Assembly: GCA_015698045.1 (NCBI GenBank)
Contig: BLAL01000285.1
Location: 2,108,001-2,172,000, forward strand
Direction of reading: 5' to 3'
From: Rhizophagus clarus
Lineage: Eukaryota > Glomeromycota > Glomeromycetes > Glomerales > Glomeraceae
Length of the DNA stretch: 64,000 nt
A program made the position numbers and the translations under genes. Position 1 is the stretch's first letter. Every line of letters starts with the position of its first letter. Below are positions 22,187 to 34,778 of this stretch, piece by piece. Below the pieces are notes generated by a model. The model had not been told where the DNA came from. It did not search any database and saw only the letters and a list, made by a program, of their open reading frames with translations.

Positions 22187-23728
22187 GCCCATATATTAAA
22201 CCAAACCTCTCAGAACAGCTGGTTTATTATATCCAGTGATAACTGTATAATTATATTTTAAAGTTTAGAATTTAATTATTAATAACAGCTTATAAAAATA
22301 AATTTTATAAAAATATTGCCAATCCAATACTTTTTAATTAAACAACAAAATACTAATCAGTTTTAAGAAAATTAATATTGCCTTAAATTAATAAAGGTAA
22401 AATTTTATTAAAATAATTAATTATCAGATCATAAAAATACATACTATTTAAAAATTTTTTAATAGTAAAATTTTAATAATAAATTTATAATGTAAATTAA
22501 ATATTATATTTTAATTAAATTTCAAGTTATAATATATTAATATAAATTTAATAAAAATTTTAGAATTTATATATTATAAATTAATGAATTAAATTTAAGA
22601 TTATAAAATTTTATGATAAATTTTAATATTTCAATCTATAAATTAAATTTAGTAAGGATTTTTTAATTACAATTGAGATCAATAAATGTATCAACTAGTA
22701 TTTATAAGTAATAAACTTTATATAAATTATTTCACTTTAATTAATGAATTATTAAAAGCTATCTTTATCTATTTTTGAAATTGTTTAAAAGCTGTAGTTA
22801 AAAGATCTATTCTTATAAAAATAAAAAAAATGGTAGTAAAATGTTTTTATATTAAATTATTAAATTTTATTTTACTTATTTTTAAAATCATTTAAAATCA
22901 TAACTAAATAGTTTATTTTTATAAAAATAAAAAAAATAATTCATTAGTATAAAATAAAAAAATTTTTTTTTATAAAAATTAATTAAAAACAGATTAAAAA
23001 ATCATATGATTTATATACATGTATCTAATATACTTATATTGAAAAATTTATTACTCTATATTGAATAATTTATTATAGCATTAATAAATTTGCTTATAAT
23101 AAAGTTTTAATGAGTTTGATCAACTAGAATACAGAGTTCATTATTATATTAAGAAAGACTGTACTATAAAATTAATTTATTAAAAAAAAAATATTATAAT
23201 ATTTAATAAAAAAAAATTAAAAATTAATAAATTATTTAAAATAATTACTAAATAAATCTTAATTAAATATTTTATTAATTGAAATTCAATCTACTGTAAC
23301 TTAATAAATTACATTTAAAGTTATTAATTATAATTTTTTAAATATTTCTATCAAATAATAATATATTTTTTTTTTTATAGATTGTAAAAAAACTTTTAAA
23401 AAATAAAAAAAAAGAACTACAATTTATATTTAAAGCAAAAAAAAACTATTATATATACTTTTAAAACTTTTCAGCTTATTTAATTTAAAAACTAATAGAA
23501 AACTGATAGGAAAATAATAGAAAAACTAACGAATTTTATAAAAAAAAAAAATTTTATTATAATTTAATTAAAAGTAAATCATATTATTATTATTTTTTTT
23601 TTTATTCTTTTGTTAGAAATGAATACAATAGTTTTAGAACTCATATTGCCACATTATATAACCTCTATGATAAGACAGCTAACGACTAAAAAATCATTAT
23701 ATACTATCTCTTGGCGAAGTACTCAAGA

Positions 23729-23843
23729 TACAGTGACATTTCCCTCATGGGACACTATGACCCTTTATTAAAATATGCAGCTGTACTATATATACTAATT
23801 TATTATAGTGCAGTTCCATTTAAGAGGGAATAACACATACTAT
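23729..23843. mobile_element. Possible 115-bp MITE
   Basis: GTGACATTTCCCTC near the left and GAGGGAATAACAC at the right form an imperfect inverted pair in otherwise AT-rich DNA, with a second inner pair (CACTATGA / TATAGTG). Weak evidence. Confidence 0.35.
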
Positions 23844-25005
23844 GCCTCTCAGTCTGCCTGGAAGCATTCTCATGCAAACCTTATCCTTTCAAAATTGACC
23901 AATAAAAAATTTGTGTAATAAAAAAATAAACAAAAAGAAAATACAAACGAAACCTTTAGGGTAAACTAAAAGAAAGAACATCCTATACTTTTAAAATAAA
24001 ATAGCTTAAAAATAAGCAGTGCAAAATATAACTGCAATTGCACTATGTTACATAAAAGAAAGACTATGCTATTAATAAAACCCAGTAGGAAAAAATTAAA
24101 AGCTTTGATAATATTCTAAAAAATACTTTACTCAAAAAGTCCTAGTAGGTGCTACAACTAGAACTTGTTTCTTGTTGCTTGGATGACTCTTTCTGTTTGT
24201 TTCATATACACTTATTAAATAGTAAAAACTTTTGTAAATGTTTTGGTCTTTGAACCCATTATCGGCACTTCTTTTGTGACGTCTGTAAACAAAGAGTCCT
24301 CAATTTCCATCTGTTTTTTACCATTCTTGTTTTTAAAAATTGTTTCTATCAAGTAGCTAGATAAGTATGTAAACAAAAAAGTTGTTTTCTATACTTTATG
24401 TACTATTTTTTAACTGTTTTTCAAAATTATTTTTGAAAAAATTTTTTTTGAAAAATGGGTGTAATGATCAGCAGAAAGAGTTCTTAAGTAAATCATATTA
24501 TATAACCCTATAATATAATATAATTTAATCTGTGAAATATAATTTTATTTCAGAATTGTAATAACTTATAAAACATTCTAGTTTCATTAATTCTACCAAT
24601 TTTAGCAGATAAATAAACTGATCTAGGTTGAGAATATTACATGTAATATAAAAGTGATTATTATGTAATCCTATCTAATCTAATAAATGTAGATATGATT
24701 TCAACACCCCCCAAAAAAAAAAATTCTACCAATTGGCCTATATAATTAGATAATTATTAGATTATATAATTATATAATTGCATTAATTTTTTTCAGTTAT
24801 TTTTAAAAAATTCTAAGTAATTTAATTAAAAGAACTTTTTTTATTTAAGCTATAACATTTATATGTGTTGTCAAAAAATAAATAGAATAAAAGAAAAAAT
24901 ATCATAAAGAAAGGCTAATATAAAATTGGATATAAATTAATAAAATTTCAAAAAAAAATTTTTATAAGAATCCTTATACTATGCTTATTAGATATATGTA
25001 ATTAT

Positions 25006-25913
25006 CTATCTATCTATATATATATTATTATCAACTTTCCAAAATTGAGACAGGAATTTTGGTTTCATAGTTTTTAAAAAATGATCTCTCCACAGATAAA
25101 TAAAACCTTCCAATTTTGGCCATCTCTTTAAATGGTGGTAATCTTTTAATAACTGATTGACAACATATTTTCCATGTTCAACAAATTCACCATTTCTTTC
25201 ATAATCTGGTAGCATAAGAGCTTTTTCTATAATATTATTCAATTTGTCATTTTTTGTTTTATCCGTGGTCTGTTGATGCCAAGTAAATACAATATTTTTT
25301 AATTCTCGCATCCGATCCTCTGGTATTCCTTTCCGATTTAATGCCGAAGCTGCTTTTTTTATTTTTATATTATTATATAATCTAATTTGGCCTTGACCGT
25401 TTCCATTTAATGGCATATTAAAATCGATAGCAATCTTCTTTTTAAGTTCATTTGCTGTTTTTTCATATGATGTGTGGCATCTTATACACATCAAAAGAAC
25501 ATCGTAACTCTAAAGGAAACACACTAATTTAATATAGTAACTGTCTTTAAGATTATCATTTTAATACTAACCGCATGAGATTTTACAATTTCAGGCATGT
25601 GTCTACGATACATGTCAGGAACGACATGATGCATAGTTAAATTTTCACTAGCGCCGCAGCAAACACACAAATTTGATTTATCTTCCAGGTAATACGTGTT
25701 ATCAACATGGCCCAATCCTTTAGTTTGAAAATTTAACTGAATACTATCATGAGCGATTTGGTTTGCTAAGTTTCTTGACAAATACCAAGAAATCTTTTTT
25801 CTGTTGCAACGAAACATTATTTTTCCTTCTGAAGAATAGACCTTCCAATTATCGTAAGCTTGTGCACGCTTCGATTGCATTTGTAATTTTTCGGTTGTTT
25901 TGTTCATATTCAT
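25006..25913 (-). CDS. EXD2 C-terminal-domain-like protein with HNH-like zinc motif (two exons)
   Basis: Exon 1 is 25913-25572 and exon 2 is 25509-25006, with a 62-nt phase-0 intron (GCG|GTTAGT ... CTTTAG|AGTTAC), giving 281 residues. The N-terminal third has GKIMFRCNRKKISWYLSRNL; the middle has LCVCCGASENLTMHHVVPDMYRRHMPEIVKSHASYDVLLMCIRCH, i.e. two CxxC pairs around an HHVVP motif, as in HNH-type zinc folds. The C-terminal part is helical and charged. The order RKK..WYLSR, CxxC, VVPxxYRRxxP, SxDVLLxCxxCH is that of the region after the 3'-5' exonuclease domain in EXD2. No exonuclease domain is present here or just upstream, so this is a stand-alone form. The enzymatic role is unknown. Start is the first ATG after the divergent promoter. 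Intact. Confidence 0.75.
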
Positions 25914-26233
25914 TTTTTGGGAGGGTAGTCCGCAAATTTTTTTTGCGTGGCTTGTATTTTATGCCGATAATGAATGATGGTCACATTTTTGCATTATTAT
26001 GGTAATTAATGTTGAACGATATAATATATAACTGATCTGCAGTTGTCCTAAATCATGCTATGCTTAGTTGTGTGACTAGCAGCCAATCAAAAAATTTAGC
26101 CATGTTTCACATGATTTTGTTGTTGATGAAGTACTTCACATGACACGATTTGTCTTGGACGAAGTTATTCTGGCTTTAGGCTTTTTCTCTGGCAATTATT
26201 ATCTGAATATAACTTTCTACGAAATATCATAAG
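25914..26233. promoter_or_regulatory. Shared divergent promoter region
   Basis: 320 bp between the starts of the EXD2-tail gene (-) and the MED19-like gene (+). It holds CACATGATTTTGTTG and CTTCACATGACACGA, two CACATGA words about 45 bp apart, and a CCAATCA box (26082-26088). It is less AT-rich than the surroundings. Control of both genes from here is inferred from layout. Confidence 0.5.
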
Positions 26234-27633
26234 ATGGATGTGAATAAAATGTTATATTTTATAACGCCACAGGGTAAGAGGTTTTATCTCTATACATTTA
26301 TTTCTGACTGCTTTTATTCTAACATTTGATCATTGCTAGGAGAAACAACGGAAAATAAAAATTCAAATATACAGGGATCTTCACGGATTCAAAGCGGGTC
26401 ACAGGGTTCAAGAAATAAGTTCGACTTATCAAGTACTTATGAACAGCATATTCGCCCGTTAAAAGAAAATGGAGTTGACAAGGAGCCTACATATTTTCCA
26501 TACATCAGCAAACTTCCTGGTAAACCGATTTGATTATATTAACAAAAAAAAAGTTCATTGAAATTTGACTGCATATTTGAATAATGTGGTCTTATTTTGA
26601 TGGTTTTTGGGCATGCATTGGGATAGGTAAAGTGAAGATAGTTGGAGATAAAAGTCTTAGAAAACTCGTTAGCAAACACCATCGAAGGTGGAAAGAAAAA
26701 TATCCCTCAGAGAAATTTCCTCTAGATTCAAAAATATTTGAAAGTAATATGTTGAATTCAATCAAACCTGGTCCAATTCCAGGTGTAAGTTATTATTTAG
26801 TTTAATATATTAATATATTCATTAAAAATAATTGCTTTATCAGAAACTGACTTAAGAATATTCTTGATAGTTTGATTCAGCGGAATATGGTTTAGTTGAA
26901 GATAGAAGATCAATTTCAAGTTCTTCAACACAAATTACAAATAACAATATTCGGCCGACAATTGGTAACTACGCACAGGCAAGCCTTTCGGAGTTAGGTT
27001 AGTATTTCATACTCATAAATTTCTTTTTATTAATTTTTGTGTATTTATTCTAATTACAGTCGTTTACAAACTAACATAGCACCACGTACTTCTCTTCTGG
27101 ATGAAGATAAAACACACGAAAAGAAAAAAGTATGTGACAATACAATGAGAATTTATATTCATGTGTATAATACTTATATATTTTGTACATTTACAATACA
27201 GAAGAAAAAACGAAAGCATGAAATGGATTATGATGGAGAGAGAAAAAGAAAGCATAAACACGATAAAGATAAAGAACATAGAAAAAATGAAAAGAAGCGA
27301 AAGAAAGTCTGTGTCCCTTTTTTTAGTTTTCGATAATAAACTTCTATAATATATGGCTAGCTTTATATATTGTTTAATAATTAGATTGATAATTCTTTGC
27401 TGGAATCTGATCGGCTCGTCAAATTTCACCTGACAATATGACGAGCCAGTCGGGCAAATTCTGGCAAAGTTTTCAGGAATATTTTATTTTATTTTATTTA
27501 TTTTTTCAAGCTTGTGGCATGCCCTTTATTTTATTCTTTTCCCTTTGTTACCGTTTAAACTGAACATTTTTTAATTCAATTGTTCTGCATTCAGGAGAAA
27601 GAAAAGGAAAAAGAAAAAGACAAGTACTTTTAA
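26234..27633 (+). CDS. MED19: Mediator subunit 19 (MED19)-like protein (seven exons)
   Basis: Exons 26234-26273, 26340-26519, 26627-26784, 26871-27001, 27060-27129, 27202-27306 and 27595-27633 join in frame to 240 residues ending in TAA. The fourth intron's donor (TTA|GTATTT) was chosen because the nearer TTAG|GTTAGT leads to a stop. The protein has YEQHIRPLKENGV, YFPYISKLPGKVKIVGDKSLRKLV, LNSIKPGPIPGFDSAEYGL, then a long Lys-rich tail (KRKHKHDKDKEHRKNEKKRKK, ending EKEKEKDKYF). LPGK-type motif, then a G-P-(I/L)-P motif, then a HKHK-rich basic tail is the plan of animal and early-fungal MED19, a head/middle subunit of Mediator in the nucleus. Identity rests on this motif order. Six introns are unusually many for 240 residues; the last is 288 nt and holds a hairpin. 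Intact. Confidence 0.7.
27413..27447 (+). other. Perfect 8-bp stem hairpin in the last MED19-like intron
   Basis: GGCTCGTC (27413-27420) and GACGAGCC (27440-27447) flank a 19-nt loop. It stands out as GC-rich in an AT-rich intron that is four times longer than its neighbours. It could be a short MITE remnant or a splicing structure. Confidence 0.55.
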
Positions 27634-29727
27634 TTGACCGGTCAATACATTATGCCAGGTTGTTACTTTAAATCAAGGTTTGTTCTTTTTGTTCGTTAAT
27701 ATTATATGCATAGTTATTTGATGTTCGATTTTGTTTGATTTTTTTTTTGTTGTTGTTGCTCACCATAGTGAATTAATTTAGAAAATTGCTCCAAATTTTC
27801 TGAGTTTCATTAGCAGGAATATGCTGGCAGCTTCTGAAGAACGTAGCGGCAGTTTCTTTGAAAACAATTTATTTACCGATAAACGTCTTTGTTTGTACAT
27901 ATATCTATTAATTACTAATATATCTAGATTGCGCTTTACTTTTTTTAGAAATAATATACGTATACAACATTAGTTTTGTTAAAAAAAAAACCCCCCAAAA
28001 AATCTTCAATTTTTGTTAAATGCTTAATCATGTATTTGTTATTCGTTGTTTATAATATTATCAAACATTATGTTGTCACATTTGTTATTACACATAAACG
28101 TTTTTTATCATTTTATTTTATTAATTATGGTTTGTTGCAATGAAATTTACTGCTACAAGGTTATAATAGAAATTATAATTCTCTGTGAATTAATTTTGCT
28201 TGTTGTATTTTGTCATTAGATAATAAATACTCTTATCTTGTTTTTACATTATTATTTTAAACTATATAAAATCTTGGATAAAATAATATGATATTTTAAA
28301 TAGCAATTAATCAGTTGTTGTTCATCATGAATATTAACACATCTTTGAAGAATAGAGTAGTTTTGTTAATAATGATAGAGAAGATGTTGACAGTAGATGA
28401 TATCATATTACTCAATACTGTTATAGATATATTATGAAGTTATTTTAATTCACTGTATAATATTCTGGCTTTACTGTAATTTATAAGTTTAAAATCTTTA
28501 CAATTACTACTTTTATTGTTATCATTATTTTATTATTCATCATTATATTAAAAAAAGCAGATTGATGATACTTATTAACTATTATACTAGAAGTTATAGA
28601 TGTACTTCTTTTAGTCAATATATCAGAAGTTGGTATGCCAGAAGTTTTCTACTAATACTTATTGTTATTATTAATAGGAGATGAAAAATAAGAAAAATTA
28701 TATATGAAGCAATGATTTATTTGGTAATAAAGTAATGATGATTTATATAGTAATAAATAGAAGCAAAAATTATGTAATAATAAAGTATTATTATATAACA
28801 AAAAAATAAGACATATATTAGAAATATAAAATAAAACTAAATAAATAAAAAGTATAAATACATATTTTTTTTTATAAGAAAATGTAAAATATATAAGTAC
28901 AAGAAAATTTTTTATATTTTGCAATATTATCTAATATAAACAATATAAATAATAGATAAGCTTATTTATAAGTGATGGTTATTTACTAATATATCAAATA
29001 TAATAATAATATAACAAAAAAAATTTTAAAAAAAATCATGATTTTCTATCAAATATTATGCAAGTTTATATATTTTATATTTGTTAAATTTTATGAATAA
29101 ATATTAATTAATAAAAATTATATAATGAATCAAAAAAAATAGAAAGAAAATGTAAATAAACAACTTTTTTTCTTAATTAATATAATTTTTACTTTTATTT
29201 TAATAGAATTGCATATTTAAAAATAAAAAAAAAATGGAATAGTATAATATTATAAATAATAAATTTTAAAACAAATATTTTTAAATATTTAATAAATATA
29301 AAATGTTTAAAATTTGCTAAATATGTTAATTTTAAAGCTTAACTTTTAATTTTAAAGTTCAACTTGTAAAATTTTTTTTAATGTTACTTAATTTTAAAAG
29401 TTTAAAATTAAATAAAATTAAGTAGTAAGTATTAAGAAAAATTTTTGCAAATTGTTTTAAAATTAGATATCAAATTTAATAGTTAAAATTAAGTTTTAAA
29501 TTAAATTATTAATTTATTAATTTAGTATTTTTTTTTAATTTTAAATCTTTTTTAAATACTTTTAAATCTTAATATTAAATTTATTTGCATTTTATTTTAC
29601 TTATTATTTTTAATATAAAAATTTTTTGCTATTATTGATATTGTAAAATTAATTCTATTAATAATAATAAAATATAATTGTCTATTAAAAAAACTTAAAT
29701 TATTAAATTAAATAAAAAAAAAATATA
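27634..29727. other. 2.1-kb AT-rich intergenic region downstream of the MED19-like gene
   Basis: No gene or ordered repeat recognised. Frames such as 28652-28924 on the minus strand are low-complexity Tyr/Leu/Ile strings and not supported. Confidence 0.5.
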
Positions 29728-31383
29728 TTTTTTTTTTTTTTTTTTTTTTTTTGGCGTTGATAATGCTAACATCTTTATTGAAAATTATTGGACTATATAA
29801 TAATCACTATAATTAAACCTAGATATAGCTCCGATCTTATCAGTTAAATGCCATTAGGACCGTTCAATCATATCGCCAATGAAATAAAGCAAAAACCCCA
29901 TCCTCTGATTGTAACGTATCTCCCACTCCATAATATATAATTATCTATAAAACAAAATTCCTAAACATCTTTACCCTACACCCCCATTCCTCCTATTCGC
30001 TCCATATTTAATTCCCTACTACCTCATTCTATTACCCAATATATATTCCTTGACTTTAACTTTTTCCTGACATCAGCCCAAGGCTCTTGTATATAGGTTG
30101 CTATGTATTTCCTTATAGTATCGAACATTAAAGGAACGGCCTCAATCAACCGTTCTAATCGAATGTGCAAGGGAGGTAGGACAGGCGGCGCGATGAATGG
30201 ACTATCATAACATTCTACTATTGCCGCGTTTCCATCATAAGTGACTTCAGGTTGCCCTCGATGTGACATAGTACTAACTCAGCTTTCATTTAATTGTGCC
30301 GTCATTATGCTCATTTGACTGGTAGTTTCTTGGCTGCCTCTTCGCCTAAGGCTCGGACAGCTTGATAATGTGTGTCGCGTACTCTTACAGTATTTTTGCT
30401 ACTTGGTTATCACCACGGATTTTTCTCATACGATCGTCCTGTCACATCTGGGCTTCCATATAATTTCTAAATCTAAAAAGAAAGTGAACATATAATCTTA
30501 TCGCTTCATTATCTTTGATTCGTAAGGTCTTTTTCAATACATCTAACCATGAATGGTCACATTTGACTTCCATTGATAACTTAACGAATTCACAAAACTT
30601 TGCAGAATTAGCCTGCCTACCAAGGAGCTCTGTGATAGCGCTATTAAGTCTTGTAAGCATCGCCTTGTCCTCCTTCAATTCCTTCTAACCTATAAGCTTG
30701 AAATCATTGGTTAACTTATCGTGGATAGCATTCCATGCCTCATTGTAATCCCAGCACTCTAGGAGATAATCCCAGTCTTCTACATTATCATTTTGACAAG
30801 CTAGACATCTGTATTGTTTGTATAAGTCACCTTTCCTTTGTGCTAAAATACTACCTATTGGGAGGCATTTGTGTAATATCTTGACCATGAAAACCAACAT
30901 AAAATGACATTTTGAACTATTGCATCAAAATCCTCTCAATTGATTCAATAAGCTTCACGTCACCTTCCATGCCACCTGTCTGTTGTTGGTATGGCAAAGC
31001 TCTCTATTGCATTGTAAGAGTGACCATTCCATTGCGTTATAAGTGTTCAAGAGTCAGATAATGAACTTTCGTAAGGATTGCTCTATTGGTATATCGTCAA
31101 AAGTCAGGATAAACCTAAAATCTTGACTACTATGATCTATTCTATATGTGAATCTTAAATTGCTATTACTCTCCACCACTGCTAATTTATCTGCCTCTTC
31201 ATTCTCTGCTATATTCAAATGCCCTTTTACTTTAATAATCTCTAAATTAATCATTTTTTCTTTAACTATCTGAGCGATTCTAAATAAAATGCAATGGTTA
31301 GTAGTTTTTTCCTTAGCCCGTGCTGATTTCTTGTTCCAGGTAGTGATATCATCAATCGCACATTGATTATTTATATAAATGAC
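29728..31383 (-). mobile_element. 5'-truncated LINE (3' end with RNase H), poly(A) on the minus strand
   Basis: On the minus strand the element runs from about 31383 to a 25-base T run at 29728-29752 (its poly(A) tail). Only the 3' part of ORF2 remains. The GC content is clearly higher than in the flanks. Its 5' cut falls within the RNase H domain and abuts the minisatellite at 31384-32335. A possible target duplication (AAATAAAAAAAA-TAT on both sides) is low-complexity and unproven. Confidence 0.8.
30024..31383 (-). pseudogene. LINE ORF2 C-terminus: RNase H plus zinc-type tail (broken)
   Basis: 31383-31051 encodes an RNase H part: VIYINNQCAIDDITTWN (the D-x-x-x position reads N, so one expected acidic residue is changed), TTNHCILFRIAQIV, then EIIKVKGHLNIAENEEADKLA with the final conserved Asp. 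30900-30685 gives a cysteine-containing segment YRCLACQNDNVEDWDYLLEC, like the zinc-type motif that ends many fungal LINE ORF2 proteins. 30678-30442 and 30269-30024 continue with helical C-terminal sequence. Stops separate these pieces, so at least three breaks. The reverse-transcriptase and endonuclease domains are missing because of truncation. Confidence 0.8.
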
Positions 31384-32335
31384 CATAAAAAAAAATAAAA
31401 AAAATATTAAGAAAATAAAAAAAACATTAAAAAATAAAAAAAACATTAAGAAAATAAAAAACATTAAAAAAATAAAAATATCAAAAAAATAAAAAAATAT
31501 CAAGAAAATAAGAAAATAAAAAAAAAACATCAAGAAAAAACTTTAAGAAAATAAAAAAAAAACATCAAGAAAAAACTTTAAGAAAATAAAAAAAAACTTC
31601 AACAAAATAAAAAAAAACATCAACAAAATAAAAAAAAAACATCAACAAAATAAAAAAAAACATCAACAAAATAAAAAAAAACATCAACAAAATAAAAAAA
31701 ACATCAACAAAATAAAAAAAAACATCAACAAAATAAAAAAAAACATCAACAAAATAAAAAAAACATCAACAAAATAAAAAAAACATCAACAAAATAAAAA
31801 AAACATCAACAAAATAAAAAAAAACATCAACAAAATAAAAAAAAACATCAACAAAATAAAAAAAAACATCAACAAAATAAAAAAAAACATCAACAAAATA
31901 AAAAAAAACATCAACAAAATAAAAAAAACATCAACAAAATAAAAAAAACATCAACAAAATAAAAAAAACATCAACAAAATAAAAAAAAACATCAACAAAA
32001 TAAAAAAAACATCAACAAAATAAAAAAAACATCAACAAAATAAAAAAAACATCAACAAAATAAAAAAAACATCAACAAAATAAAAAAAACATCAACAAAA
32101 TAAAAAAAACATCAACAAAATAAAAAAAACATCAACAAAATAAAAAAAACATCAACAAAATAAAAAAAACATCAACAAGATAAAAAAAAACATCAACAAG
32201 ATAAAAAAAAACATCAACAAGATAAAAAAAAACATCAACAAGATAAAAAAAAACATCAACAAAATAAAAAAAAACATCAACAAAATAAAAAAAAATATCA
32301 ACAAAATAAAAAAAACATTAAGAAAAAAAAAATAA
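31384..32335. repeat. Minisatellite (ACATCAACAAAATAAAAAA), about 19-bp units, about 40 copies
   Basis: The left part (31384-31590) is a degenerate run of AAAACATTAAGAAAATAAA-type units. From about 31590 to 32320 the units are almost identical, varying mainly in A-run length (18-20 bp per unit). Consecutive units around 32175-32260 carry the variant CAACAAGAT, showing local spread of a variant. One end coincides with the LINE truncation point. Confidence 0.9.
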
Positions 32336-32645
32336 GTATTAAAAAAAATTAATAAATTAAAAATAAAAGGTATAGAAAATAAATCAAAAATGAAAAGTAA
32401 ATCAAAAATAGAAAATAAATTAAAAATAAAAAGTGTTAATAATAAATTAATTTTATTAATTTTAAGTCATAATAATTTTATAATTATTGTATTTTATATG
32501 TTTTTTAAAAAAAAACTGGTAATAATTAAAATATTTATTATATTTGATATTTTATTTGTTATCAGTTATATATATTATATGATTAAAGATTACATTATTC
32601 AAGTCTAATAAATTACTCTTATATTATTTGCTGATTAATTATAAT
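32336..32645. other. AT-rich spacer
   Basis: AT-rich sequence with AAATCAAAAATAGAAAATAAAT words. The frame at 32390-32608 is low-complexity and not supported as a gene. Confidence 0.5.
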
Positions 32646-32894
32646 AGGATCCCAAATAATATATATATAAATTACATTAAAATCCAAATTTTTTACTATG
32701 ATCAATAAGCAAATTATTTTAAATTCTGCTAAACAAAATTTTATTATAATATCAAAAATTTTATATTACTAAGTAACTTATTTTATGACATATATAAAAA
32801 CTTTTATAAATAACTTAAAATTTATATTTATAGTATAATTTATTATAAAAATTAATACAAATAAATTTTAATATAATAAATAATTTAATTTAAA

Positions 32895-33167
32895 AGATAA
32901 TGAAAATTTTATTACACAAGGTTAGACAGGATTCTAAAAAGGAAATTTCTTTGCCAATCACTTGGTGAAAAAAAGGTTTTTGTTAAATAAGTCAAAAATG
33001 ACATTTAAAATCATCTTTATCATTTTAAGTAAATTTGCTAAGGGTGCAAAAATACACTTATTATAATATTTTTTAAAAGTTTATATATTATAAACTTTTT
33101 TATAATTTTTTTTTTAAAATTGTTACAAATAATATTTGTAATAGGTTGTTACAAATACATTTATTCT
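32895..33167. mobile_element. Probable 273-bp non-autonomous insertion in the shell element
   Basis: The intact copy has one AATTTAAA at this point; here AATTTAAA occurs on both sides (32887-32894 and 33168-33175), a perfect 8-bp duplication around 273 bp that the intact copy lacks. The ends are only weakly inverted (AGATAATG / CATTTATTCT). An inner inverted pair TATATTATAAACTT is present. Low-complexity duplication lowers certainty. Confidence 0.5.
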
Positions 33168-33399
33168 AATTTAAATACCTAAAATATTAAAAATTTAAAA
33201 ATTAATACTATAGTCAACTCTCTTTATAATCATTTCTATTATAGTCACATTATTCTATATAGTTACCTTAGTTGAGTGTTCCAAATTTTCATATATAAAA
33301 ACTATCGTTTATAGTTACAAACTACTTATAGTCACCATCACATTTTTTTTTAAAAAATTTATATATATGTGATTATAAAAAGATATTTATTAAAATATA

Positions 33400-33980
33400 A
33401 CTGTTTTATGATCTAATAATTAGATTTCAATGATCCTTAGCTCATTAGGTTCATCTTATTGAAAAGAATCAGATGGTAGTAATTTTATAGTGATATGATT
33501 AATATTGACTGAGTAATCTAATTTTAAATATCAAATCAGCATTCTATATATGTAAAATTCATGTAATATTTAATATTTTAACTTTATTTAATTACAACAG
33601 GTTCTAGTGATCAGATTTTAATGATCTTAGGCTTATTAGAATTATTTCGTCAAAAGGAATCCAATGGTAATAATTATATAATAGTTGGATTAATATTGAC
33701 TGAGAAATTTGATTTTAAAGACTAAATTAGCATTTTATATATGTAAAATTTGTGTAATATTAAATATTTTGACTGTATTTTAATTATTATAGGTTCTAGT
33801 AATCAGATTTTAATAATTTTAGGCTCATTAAAATTGTCTCATTGAGAGGAAGTTAATGATAATAATTTTATAATGATTGGATTAATATTGAACAGGCAAT
33901 TTGATTTTAAAGATAAGATCAACATTTTTTATATGTAAAATTCATATAACATTAAATATTTTAACTGTATTTTAATTATT
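33400..33980. repeat. Tandem repeat of about 185 bp (three units)
   Basis: Units begin near 33415, 33603 and 33795 with AGATTTTAATGATCTTAGGC-like sequence and pass through ATTGACTGAG...ATATATGTAAAATTCATGTAATATTAAATATTTTAACT. A further unit resumes at about 44308 beyond the nested Plavaka-type element. Confidence 0.75.
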
Positions 33981-34778
33981 ATCAGGAAATTTTTTTAGGG
34001 GATATATATCGATAGATAGGTCACATGATATATATTGATAATAATCAGACTTGTCGAGTAGTATCGATGTGGGTAAATGATGACAAATTATCAGAATTTA
34101 ACTAAAATGACAAATATCGATAGAGATGTATATCGATGGAAAGGTCACATGATATCTATCAATAATAATCAGACTCGTCAAGTAGTATTGATACGGAAAA
34201 GATGATTACTTATCAGAATTAAGCCTAAACGATAAAAGTCAAGAAAATTTCATACGATAAAAATCAAGAAAATTCAAATGATAAATATTGAAAATATTCA
34301 TTGCGATTACTAACGTAAATTTATTTATTTATTTACAATAATAAAATTCATAATAAAATTCATAATGATAATAATTATAATTAATTATAAAATATTAGTA
34401 TGTCAACTTAAAATAAAATATCACTTTTCAATCTATGAATAATTGCTAATCATCATAAAACAAGTCATCATGCAACGTCATTAATTTATCATCACCTCTG
34501 AGAATTACATCTGTTTCCTCCTCCTTTTCAAAAGAGCCTGTTTTCAGGATTTCTAGAACTTCTTCCCTCAATATCTTCTGTGCGTCATGTATAGTAAAAC
34601 CTCCTTTTTTTTCGAATAAATTCTAATAAAGTATTAATTTAAATTTTATTTAACTGAATAGATTTCAAATATAAATTGGTTTAAATAACAGCCACATACC
34701 TTAAATTTCTAATATCGTCATTCTAGAGGTTTTTTTCCGCACTCTATGTTAGAGTAGCTAGGATTCAATACTATATCG

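Larger units (their letters stand above)
20922..25005. other. 4-kb AT-rich intergenic region
   Basis: No host gene or RNA recognised. It contains the two small TIR elements listed separately and, near 22770-22950, two degenerate copies of the unit of about 115 bp also seen near 15300-15510. The remainder is AT-rich low-complexity sequence. Confidence 0.5.

Noticed and set aside
31054-31533. N-terminal FFFLIFLIFFYFF part of the minus-strand frame as a signal or membrane segment of the LINE protein
   Set aside because: That part is translated from the A-rich minisatellite; only the part from about 31383 downward is LINE coding.
31384-32335. CRISPR-like regular repeats
   Set aside because: Units are contiguous 18-20 bp without unique spacers, in a eukaryotic setting; it is a minisatellite.
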